The notes beneath the pieces are model-generated. The model saw only the letters and a program-made list of their open reading frames with translations. It had not been told where the DNA came from and made no database searches. Position numbers and translations under genes: made by a program. DNA of 64,000 nucleotides from Rhodobacteraceae bacterium KLH11 (GTDB lineage: Bacteria; Pseudomonadota; Alphaproteobacteria; Rhodobacterales; Rhodobacteraceae), in NCBI GenBank assembly GCA_000158135.1, contig DS999531.1, positions 99,737 through 163,736 of the forward strand, given 5' to 3'. How positions within the stretch are numbered: position 1 is the first letter of the stretch; each line of letters opens with the position of its first letter. Positions 54,398-62,132 of this stretch are shown one piece after another.

Positions 54398-54889
54398 ATG
54401 TCTCGCTCACTTGCTTTGTTTGCAATTGGTCTGGTCTTTGGCGGCGGCGCCGGTTTTGTGCTGGCTGCCGGGAATGGCATCACATTTGACGGTCACGACC
54501 ATGGTAACCCTGCCCACCACGGCGGGCAGACCGAAGCTGCGGTGCACACGCATTCAGGCTCTGTCAACGTGCCTGCCGGACTGGATGCTCCGGGTCTCGA
54601 AATCGCTCTGATTCCCGACCCGATATCCGGCTGGAACCTGCAGGTTCTGACCCGGAACTTCCGTTTTGCACCAGAAAACGCGTCGGCGAAGGATCAACCC
54701 GGCGAAGGCCATGCGCATGTTTATGTCAACGGCACGAAACTGGCGCGGCTTTATGGCAACTGGATGCACATCGCCGATCTTCCCAAGGGAGAGGTCGAGG
54801 TCAAAGTCTCGCTGAACGCCAACAGTCACAGCGCTTTGACGGTGGACAATAAACCTGTCGAAGCCTCGGTCACTGTTCAGGTGGATTAA
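54398..54889 (+). CDS. His-rich exported protein next to cbtBA
   Basis: This 163-residue protein has a signal peptide or anchor (SRSLALFAIGLVFGGGAGFVLA). A His/Gly-rich segment follows (DGHDHGNPAHHGG...HTHSG, about residues 30-52) and then a beta-rich domain with GHAHVYVNGTKLARLYGNWMH. The histidine clusters suggest periplasmic metal binding, and the position suggests cobalt. I do not know a named family. The start has AAGGATAAG before it, directly after the terminator of cbtA. Confidence 0.65.
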   Translation: MSRSLALFAIGLVFGGGAGFVLAAGNGITFDGHDHGNPAHHGGQTEAAVHTHSGSVNVPAGLDAPGLEIALIPDPISGWNLQVLTRNFRFAPENASAKDQPGEGHAHVYVNGTKLARLYGNWMHIADLPKGEVEVKVSLNANSHSALTVDNKPVEASVTVQVD

Positions 54890-55230
54890 AGCGCCGGAAC
54901 CCGTGCCCGCAAACACATACGAAGCCGCCCGCAAGGCCGGGCGTCTTCAATCCAGCCCGCGTGGCTTTTCAGATAGGTCTGACACGTCGCGGCGATGTCT
55001 TCGGCGTCGGTGATCACGTCAACCCCCGCGAAGATATACGAGGCCAGGCCCTGCCCCTGCAACGCGATGGCAACCGGCGTTTCACAGCTGCTGAAACAGG
55101 CGTGTTGGTCCAATTGAACACGCGCATTCAGGCCAGCCTGATCCAACGCGCGCTGCAGGGCGCGTAGCTCGGCATCACGATCCCGCTCACCCGCGCAGCT
55201 GCTACATATCGACAATCGAATCCGGTCCAC
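54886..55230 (-). CDS. DUF1636 metal-binding protein (second copy)
   Basis: This 114-residue protein has CSSC near residue 8 and CFSSC near residue 51, the cysteine pattern of DUF1636; the final Cys of the first copy (CLSNCDQGC) is replaced by Val. I chose the GTG at 55230 because the protein then begins with the family strand RLSICSSC. An ATG at 55335 would add 35 residues without family similarity. It overlaps the end of the His-rich gene by four bases on the opposite strand. Confidence 0.68.
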   Translation of the reverse strand: MDRIRLSICSSCAGERDRDAELRALQRALDQAGLNARVQLDQHACFSSCETPVAIALQGQGLASYIFAGVDVITDAEDIAATCQTYLKSHAGWIEDARPCGRLRMCLRARVPAL

Positions 55231-55381
55231 GGCTATCCCGTCTATGGTGATTTCACCTCTTGTTCTGGTCCTTTCGCCCAACCAGCGCAAGCCTCGGCAC
55301 GATGCGCACCCACGAGATTGTGAGTGCAGTTTCACCCTTTATCTGCCATCAATCCTGTCGTGGCCGACAAAGGATACGCCA

Positions 55382-55846
55382 ATGAAACTGTTGTGGACCG
55401 TGCTCTGCCTGCTTGCCGTGCCCGCATGGGCAGACAGCACCGGGGCCCCTGTGGGCTGGGTCGTCTACCCCAGTGGCAAAAACTATGACACGTTGGTCTC
55501 GGACACCACGGCCGCCGTCAAGGAAAACGGGCTGATCGTGGTCACGCAGGCCGGGCCCACCAAGGCCGCTGCAGCGCGCGGCATTACCATACCGGGCAAT
55601 CGGGTGATCGGCGCGTTCAACAATGACTATGCGGTGCGGGTGCTGGAAACGTCGGTTCATGCGATGATCGAGGCACCGATCCGGTTTTACGTGACCGAGG
55701 ATGAGGATGGCACAGCAACCTTATCCTATAAGACCCCCAGCTTTGTTTTTTCCCCTTATCTCTCCGAAGGCAGAGAGGCATTAAGCGACATCGCCGCAGA
55801 ATTGGATGTAAAGTTTCAGGCCATCGCTGAAAGCGCAGTCAAGTAA
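55382..55846 (+). CDS. DUF302 exported protein
   Basis: This 154-residue protein has a signal peptide (LLWTVLCLLAVPAWA) and a DUF302 domain: SGKNYDTLVSDTTAAVKENGL, GNRVIGAFNNDYAVRVLE, EAPIRFYVTE. DUF302 is found in periplasmic proteins of unknown function. The start at 55382 is chosen for the signal peptide; an upstream codon at 55244 gives an unlikely N-terminus. Confidence 0.82.
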   Translation: MKLLWTVLCLLAVPAWADSTGAPVGWVVYPSGKNYDTLVSDTTAAVKENGLIVVTQAGPTKAAAARGITIPGNRVIGAFNNDYAVRVLETSVHAMIEAPIRFYVTEDEDGTATLSYKTPSFVFSPYLSEGREALSDIAAELDVKFQAIAESAVK

Positions 55847-55925
55847 TCACACTGACGTGAACCAGCTTGCGTCCGGGCCTATCCTCCGCAATTTGCGTCT
55901 TAACATCAGGATCGGAGTTTGATTG

Positions 55926-57545
55926 ATGCAGGACCTGCCCCCCCGCGCTGCGGATTTGTTGGCCCAACGGTTATACGAGGCCGGATGCCGCCACGCATTC
56001 GGAATGCCCGGTGGCGAGGTCCTGACGCTGGTCGACGCGCTGGAGCGCGCGGGCATCACCTTTCACCTGACGAAACACGAAAACGCCGCCGGCTTCATGG
56101 CCGAGGCCGTGCATCATCGCGATGGCGCGCCTGCGATTCTGGTTGCCACGCTGGGCCCCGGCGCGATGAACGGGATCAATGTGGTCGCCAATGCGCTGCA
56201 GGATCGGGTGCCGATGATCGTGTTGACCGGCTGTGTCGATGCGGATGAGGCTCTGACCTATACCCATCAGGTGATGGACCATGCGCAGGTCTACCGCTCA
56301 ATCACCAAGGGCACGTTTATGCTGACTGCTGAGGGCGCGGATATCATTGCCGACAAGGCGGTATCACTGGCCAACCAGCCGCGCCCCGGCCCTGTGCATA
56401 TTGATGTGCCGATCTCGGTCGCCGATACGCAGGTTAAGAACGTCAAACGCCGCCGCCTGGCAAAGGTCGCACCCGTCGCCCCCGAGGGGGAGTGTCTGGC
56501 GAAAGCGCGCCGTTGGGTCGCTGATGCCGAACGCCCCATCGCGATTGTCGGGCTGGATGTGCTCTACGACGATTCGCGGTGTATCGTCCGTGCGTTTCTG
56601 GAACATTTCGGCATTCCTTTTATAACCACATACAAGGCGAAGGGTATCGTGCCCGAGGATCATCCGCTTTGCCTTGGTGGTGCGGGGTTATCCCCGCTGG
56701 CTGACAAACATCTTGTTCCGCTGATCGAACAGGCCGATCTGGTGCTGTGTCTGGGCTATGACCCGATCGAAATGCGCCCCGGCTGGCGTGAGATCTGGGA
56801 CCCGGAGGACAAGCGTGTGATCGACATATCGGCGGTCACCAACGATCACTATATGCATCAGGCGGGGTTGAATCTGGTCGCTGATACAGGTGCCACGCTG
56901 GAGGCGATTGCCAAGGGCAACCCGGCGCGCCAAACTTGGCCGAACCAAGAGCCGGAGCAGGTTAAGGCTGCCCTGGCGCAGGCCTTCCCAACCGGGGACG
57001 ACTGGGGCCCTGCCGCCGTCATCGCGGAAACACGCGCGGCATTGCCTTCGGAAACTCTTGCTACTGCCGACAGCGGCGCGCATCGGATTCTGCTCAGCCA
57101 GATGTGGCAGTGCTCTGAGGCGCGTGGCCTGATTCAGTCATCGGCGCTCTGCACTATGGGCTGTGCCGTTCCGATGGCGATCGGCTTGAAGCTGGCTGAA
57201 CCCGACCGTCCCGTCATCAGCTTTTCGGGCGATGCCGGGTTCCTGATGGTCGCCGGAGAGCTGTCGACCGCTGCCGAGATGGGAGGCAATCCGATCTTTC
57301 TGGTTTTTGTCGACGCCAGCCTTGCGCTGATTGAATTGAAACAGCGCCAGCGTCAGATGGGCAATCGCGGTGTCGATTTTGATCGCCATGACTTTGCCGC
57401 CATGGGGCGCGCCTTTGGCGGGTACGGTCACACTGTTCGCAACCGCGCCGAACTGCGCACGGCGTTGGATCAGGCCGTGAAGGCCGACACATTCACCGTC
57501 ATCGCCGCCGAGATCGAGCGTGGCGAATATGACGGCCGCATCTGA
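55926..57545 (+). CDS. thiamine-diphosphate enzyme, acetolactate synthase-like
   Basis: This 539-residue protein has the three ThDP domains: PYR domain with catalytic-type Glu in KHENAAGFMAEAV (about residue 50), middle domain, and PP domain with GDAGFLMVAGELSTAAE (about 430). The diphosphate/Mg motif is GDA, followed about 25 residues on by VFVDASLALIE, where Asp replaces the usual Asn. The set of residues suits an acetolactate-synthase-like decarboxylase other than IlvB; there is no ilvN small subunit nearby. The start at 55926 has GGAG before it. Confidence 0.8.
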   Translation: MQDLPPRAADLLAQRLYEAGCRHAFGMPGGEVLTLVDALERAGITFHLTKHENAAGFMAEAVHHRDGAPAILVATLGPGAMNGINVVANALQDRVPMIVLTGCVDADEALTYTHQVMDHAQVYRSITKGTFMLTAEGADIIADKAVSLANQPRPGPVHIDVPISVADTQVKNVKRRRLAKVAPVAPEGECLAKARRWVADAERPIAIVGLDVLYDDSRCIVRAFLEHFGIPFITTYKAKGIVPEDHPLCLGGAGLSPLADKHLVPLIEQADLVLCLGYDPIEMRPGWREIWDPEDKRVIDISAVTNDHYMHQAGLNLVADTGATLEAIAKGNPARQTWPNQEPEQVKAALAQAFPTGDDWGPAAVIAETRAALPSETLATADSGAHRILLSQMWQCSEARGLIQSSALCTMGCAVPMAIGLKLAEPDRPVISFSGDAGFLMVAGELSTAAEMGGNPIFLVFVDASLALIELKQRQRQMGNRGVDFDRHDFAAMGRAFGGYGHTVRNRAELRTALDQAVKADTFTVIAAEIERGEYDGRI

Positions 57546-57825
57546 GGGGCCCCTTGACGGGCGGCAAGCTTCTGGGCCTGTCGCGTATTCTGGCCGGGCC
57601 ACCCTGCGCGCAGCTGCCGGTTGGTCCAGCTCAAACACCCCATCAGGTTTTGCGCCCAATCAGATGGCCGCCCGGCGGATGCAGATTCCCCTGCGGGCCG
57701 CCCCCGGCGCGGTAGAAGTGATCGGGAATCCGCTGAATCTGTCACGCAGGCCTGTAACATATCACAACGTGCGCGGTCAGCCGGGCCGATACCGGGGCGG
57801 TTCTGAGTGTGGAAAACCCCTTTGA
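57545..57825 (+). pseudogene. decayed CaiB/BaiF CoA-transferase gene
   Basis: One frame from 57546 reads GPLTGGKLLGLSRILAGPPCAQL, the N-terminus of CaiB/BaiF CoA transferases. It continues directly into PVGPAQTPHQV, which belongs near the C-terminus of that family. From about 57649 another frame gives FAPNQMAARRMQIPL...VIGNPLNLSRRP, the C-terminal segment. The central 300 or so residues are missing and there is a frame change, so the gene is dead. The stretch to 58012 holds nothing else that I can support. Confidence 0.65.
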
Positions 57826-58012
57826 TGCTTGAAACACTGTGCCTGTTTAGGCGGCAAGTTGCTGAAACATGCCCTTGAATCGGCGATTTTTTTCGCGTTT
57901 TACACACACGGCTTTTCACCAATTCGAGAGCAGGGTCGATACTGTTACGAACCGCCCACACTCTCTGCTAAGCCGAACGGTGTAAAATATAGTAATCAGA
58001 TTGGACCCGAGT

Positions 58013-59383
58013 ATGAAGCAAGACGTTTTTGGACAGATGAACACTCTGAGCCAGCCCGCAAGTGTCGAGGCTTGGAATGGTGTTCTGCTCGGGTTCATGG
58101 CGCATGCGGCCGTCACACCGCAACATCTGGGCAAAGTGCTGGAGCTTGAGCCCGACTTTGCTCTGGGTCACGCGATCAAAGGCCTGTTCATGGTGCTGCT
58201 GGGCCGACGCGAGATGATCCCTGTTGCGGTGGAGGCTCTGGCCGCTGCCAATAGCGCGATGGAGCGTCAGCCGGTCAGCGCGCGGGAACGTCTCTATGTC
58301 GAGTCATTGGGATTGTATCTGAGCGATCTGCCCTCTCAGGCGATCCAGAAGTTCGAGGAAATCCTGCGGTCACACCCCGAAGATACGCTGGCAATGAAAC
58401 TCAGCCACGCGACGCGGTTCGTGTTGGGCGATGCCGAAGGGATGCGCCGTTCGGTTGAACGTGTTCTGCCCGCTTACGCACCCGATCACGCCGGGCGCGG
58501 CTATTTGCTGGGTTGTCATTCATTTGCTCTGGAAGAAACCGGCGCTTACGAACGGGCCGAGATCGCAGGACGTCAGGCGCTTTGGATGGTGTCCGACGAT
58601 GCCTGGGGCCTGCACGCCGTGGCACATGTGCATGAGATGACCGGAAACGCGCAGCTGGGCCTTGATTGGCTGTCCGGGCGCGAGGATGCCTGGGCGCATT
58701 GCAACAACTTCCGCTATCACGTCTGGTGGCACAAGGCGCTGATGCATCTGGATCTGGGCCAGATCGATCAGGTGATGGAACTGTATGACCAGTATATCCG
58801 TCAGGACAAAACGGATGACTACCGCGACATCTCGAACGCAACCTCGCTGCTGTCCCGGCTTGAGCTTGAGGGCGTCGACGTGGGCGGCCGTTGGGAAGAA
58901 CTGGCCGACCTCAGCGCCTCGCGCACCGAAGATGGCTGCCTGATTTTCGCAGATCTGCACTATCTGCTGGCACTGACCGGTGACAATCGCGCGGATGCTA
59001 CCAGCAAGATGTTGAAGCGTATCCAGAAGGATGCACAACGTAATCAAGGGGATACCCCCCTTCGCATGTCCGATCCGGGCATTGCTGCTGCCAAGGGATT
59101 AGAGGCCTTTGGTGACGGTCTTTACGGTCAGGCCTTCGACTTCTTGTCGAACGCACGTGGTTCCATGCAACTTGCCGGTGGCAGCCACGCCCAACGTGAT
59201 GTATTCGAGCGCATCACAATCGATTCCGGCCTGCGTGCGGGCCGTCTGGATGAAGTCGAGCGCATCCTGGACGACCGCCGCGCCAAACGCGCCGGGGGCG
59301 AGGATAACTATGCAATTGCGCGCCGCGTCCTGATCGATGCGGCCCGTGACAGCGACGACGCCCAAAGCGTCCCAGCCGAATAA
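58013..59383 (+). CDS. tetratricopeptide-repeat protein (TTC38-like)
   Basis: This 456-residue protein contains helical repeats from about residue 25 to 430. The first part is close to the TTC38 group (YLLGCHSFALEETGAYERAEIAGRQAL, LHAVAHVHEMTG, WHKALMHLDLG). No signal peptide is seen. It lies 35 bases before opgC in the same direction and may belong to the glucan operon, but its role is unknown. Confidence 0.8.
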   Translation: MKQDVFGQMNTLSQPASVEAWNGVLLGFMAHAAVTPQHLGKVLELEPDFALGHAIKGLFMVLLGRREMIPVAVEALAAANSAMERQPVSARERLYVESLGLYLSDLPSQAIQKFEEILRSHPEDTLAMKLSHATRFVLGDAEGMRRSVERVLPAYAPDHAGRGYLLGCHSFALEETGAYERAEIAGRQALWMVSDDAWGLHAVAHVHEMTGNAQLGLDWLSGREDAWAHCNNFRYHVWWHKALMHLDLGQIDQVMELYDQYIRQDKTDDYRDISNATSLLSRLELEGVDVGGRWEELADLSASRTEDGCLIFADLHYLLALTGDNRADATSKMLKRIQKDAQRNQGDTPLRMSDPGIAAAKGLEAFGDGLYGQAFDFLSNARGSMQLAGGSHAQRDVFERITIDSGLRAGRLDEVERILDDRRAKRAGGEDNYAIARRVLIDAARDSDDAQSVPAE

Positions 59384-59418
59384 AAACAATAAAAAACACC
59401 AAGAAGGACAGAAACTGT

Positions 59419-60636
59419 ATGGCGACTGCATCGCCCGCTTCTGATTTTGCGCCGGTAGCGTCTCAGACCGCTGCCCCTGCGCGCACGCGCGATCCACGTC
59501 TGGATTTCTATCGTGGCATCGCAATGTTTATCATCCTGATCGCCCATATCCCGAACGATCCCTGGGCCAGATGGATCCCTGCACGTTTTGGCTATTCCGA
59601 CGCGACCGAGATATTTGTGTTCTGCTCGGGCATGGCCTCGGCCATTGCCTTTGGCGGCGCATTCCTGCGGAAAGGCTGGTGGTTGGGAACCGCCCGTGTG
59701 ACCTATCGCATCTGGCAGGTCTATTGGGCGCATATCGGCCTGTTCTTCTTTGTCGCCATGAGCATGGCTGCGCTGGATCAGACGGGCTGGTTTGACAAAA
59801 CCTATATCTCTTCGTTGAATCTGCAGCATTTTTTCAACGATCCGGCCTCGCAGATGGTTGGGATTTTCACCCTGACCTATGTTCCGAACTACTTTGATAT
59901 CCTGCCGATGTATCTGGTGGTTCTGGCGCTTATGCCGCTTTACATGGCGCTTTATCGGGTCAATTTCTGGCTGATGGCTGCGGTGTCGGTGGCGATCTGG
60001 TTCGTGGCCCAGACCGGTGCGCTTGCCCTGCCCGCCGAGCCATGGTCAGGACGTCAGTGGTTTTTCAACCCGTTTGGCTGGCAATTGCTGTTCTTCACCG
60101 GTTTTGCCTTCATGCGCGGCTGGATTCCTGCCCCGCCCGTATCCAAAACCCTGATCTGGGCGGCCGCCTTGTTCCTGATCCTGTCCGCACCTTTCGGATC
60201 ATGGAAAGTCTTTACCTGGATCAATGATGCAGCACCTGATCTGGGTTCGGTGATCCGCAAGGGTTGGCCTTTGACTGCGGACCTGCGGGGTAAAACCGAA
60301 TTTGGCCTGCTGCGGTATGTGCACTTCCTGTCACTGGCCTATCTGGGTTGGGTTGCAGCAGGTGAGCATGGCCACCGTCTGATCGCCACTGGCCACACCT
60401 TGGGCGCGCGCGTCTGGCAGTTTCTGCTGATGGTCATCACTAAGGTCGGCCAGCAATCCCTTGCCGTCTTCGTCTTTTCCATGGCCGCAGCCCGGTTGAT
60501 CGGCGTCGTCCTTGATCAGACTGGGCGGGATGTTGCCAGTGTGTTCGCCGCCAACATGATTGGCTTTGCCATGATCATCGGCGTGGCCTATCTGGCCGCG
60601 TGGTTCAAGTCGCAGCCCTGGAAGACAAAGAAATGA
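59419..60636 (+). CDS. opgC: OpgC-type membrane acyltransferase
   Basis: This 405-residue protein with about ten transmembrane segments belongs to the OpgC/acyltransferase-3-like family, which attaches succinyl groups to osmoregulated periplasmic glucans. It begins RDPRLDFYRGIAMFIILIAHIPNDPW, with the conserved EIFVFCSGMASA following. The stop overlaps the next gene by four bases. Confidence 0.88.
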   Translation: MATASPASDFAPVASQTAAPARTRDPRLDFYRGIAMFIILIAHIPNDPWARWIPARFGYSDATEIFVFCSGMASAIAFGGAFLRKGWWLGTARVTYRIWQVYWAHIGLFFFVAMSMAALDQTGWFDKTYISSLNLQHFFNDPASQMVGIFTLTYVPNYFDILPMYLVVLALMPLYMALYRVNFWLMAAVSVAIWFVAQTGALALPAEPWSGRQWFFNPFGWQLLFFTGFAFMRGWIPAPPVSKTLIWAAALFLILSAPFGSWKVFTWINDAAPDLGSVIRKGWPLTADLRGKTEFGLLRYVHFLSLAYLGWVAAGEHGHRLIATGHTLGARVWQFLLMVITKVGQQSLAVFVFSMAAARLIGVVLDQTGRDVASVFAANMIGFAMIIGVAYLAAWFKSQPWKTKK

Positions 60637-62132
60637 ATTTTACCCGCCGCGCATTCCTCGCCTCATCCACGGCACTGGCCTTCGCCCCGGCCGCTTACGC
60701 GACGGGGGCAGAGGTGAGTTTTGACCGCGACACCGTGATCGCGATGGCCCGCGATCTGGCCAGCCGACCCTACGCGGAACGCGCAATGGTCCCGCAGGAA
60801 TGGCAGGATCTGACCTACCCGCAATACCGCTCGATCCGGTTCCAGCTGGACAAGGGATTGTGGTACAACACGGACTCTCCGTTCGAGGTAGACTTTTTCG
60901 CGCCCGGGCTCTACTTCCCGCGCGCCGTGCAAATCTCTACCGTCGATCATGGCCACGTGGAACCTGTCGCCTTCGATCTGGACATGTTCACCAAAAGCGA
61001 CGATGTCCCCGAACTGCCTGCCGATGAATCGCTGGGTTTCTCGGGGTTCCGTCTGCGGGCCGAAATGCATCGCCCCGGGCTGACAGATGAATTCTGCGTG
61101 TTTCAGGGGGCCAGCTATTTCCGTGCCATCGGCTTGCACGAGGCCTACGGCCTGTCAGCGCGCGGGCTGGCCCTGAAAACCGGCGACCCCGATGGCGAGG
61201 AATTCCCTGAATTCATCCGCTTCTGGCTGGAACATCCCAAACCCGGGCAACGCAATATGGTGGTCCATGCCCTGATGGACAGCCCCAGCGTCAGCGGTGC
61301 CTACCGCTTTGAAATCACGCCGGGCGACGACACGGTCATGGATGTCAGCGCAACGCTGTTTCCCCGCACCGAGCTGACCCATGTGGGCATCGCACCCGGC
61401 ACCTCGATGTTCCTGTTCGACCAGACCAACCACAGCCGGTTCGATGATTTCCGCCCCGCAGTCCATGACAGCGACGGTCTGCTGGTCCGCAATGGCGCGG
61501 GCGAGGTTCTGTGGCGGCCGCTCGCCAACCCCACGCGCCTGCAAATCTCATCTTTCGTGGATACGAATCCGCGCGGCTTCGGGTTGATGCAGCGCAAGCG
61601 AGAATTCTCGGATTACGCCGATCTTGAGGCCAACTACCACAAACGCCCCAGCCTGTGGGTTGAACCCAATGAAGATTGGGGCAAAGGCAGCGTAACGCTG
61701 GTGGAAATCCCGGCTGATCAGGAAATCTATGACAACATCGTCGCCTATTGGCGCCCGATGGAGCCTTACGCCGCAGGCAGTCAGGTTGATCTGTCCTATC
61801 GTCTGCTCTGGGGGGCAGAGCCCAAACGCACCCCGATGGCCCGTGTGATCAACACCGCGATGGGCGACAATACCTTTGGTGAAGGCCGTCTGGCCGTGAT
61901 CGATTTCGAGGCCAGCGAACTGTTCGACGATCTCGACGCCATCTCGATCTTCGTGGATTCACCACATGCCGAAACATCCGAAGGCGTGTTGCAGCGCAAC
62001 CCCGACACCGGTGGCGTGCGACTGGCCTTTTCCTTTGAACCGGGTGAACGCAACCATGTGGAACTGCGCGCGCAGCTTCTGAAAGACAAACAGCCGGCCT
62101 CTGAGGTCTGGCTTTATCGTTGGACCTCATGA
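60633..62132 (+). CDS. opgG: periplasmic glucan biosynthesis protein OpgG/OpgD
   Basis: This 499-residue MdoG-family protein has a Tat-type signal (FTRRAFLASSTALAFAPAAYA) and the beta-sandwich domains characteristic of MdoG: LASRPYAERAMVPQEW, LTYPQYRSIRF and the DTNPRGFGLMQR motif near residue 310. It acts in the periplasm in formation or branching of the glucan backbone. OpgG and OpgD cannot be told apart here; the Tat signal favours an OpgD-like export route. Overlaps opgC and opgH. Confidence 0.88.
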   Translation: MNFTRRAFLASSTALAFAPAAYATGAEVSFDRDTVIAMARDLASRPYAERAMVPQEWQDLTYPQYRSIRFQLDKGLWYNTDSPFEVDFFAPGLYFPRAVQISTVDHGHVEPVAFDLDMFTKSDDVPELPADESLGFSGFRLRAEMHRPGLTDEFCVFQGASYFRAIGLHEAYGLSARGLALKTGDPDGEEFPEFIRFWLEHPKPGQRNMVVHALMDSPSVSGAYRFEITPGDDTVMDVSATLFPRTELTHVGIAPGTSMFLFDQTNHSRFDDFRPAVHDSDGLLVRNGAGEVLWRPLANPTRLQISSFVDTNPRGFGLMQRKREFSDYADLEANYHKRPSLWVEPNEDWGKGSVTLVEIPADQEIYDNIVAYWRPMEPYAAGSQVDLSYRLLWGAEPKRTPMARVINTAMGDNTFGEGRLAVIDFEASELFDDLDAISIFVDSPHAETSEGVLQRNPDTGGVRLAFSFEPGERNHVELRAQLLKDKQPASEVWLYRWTS

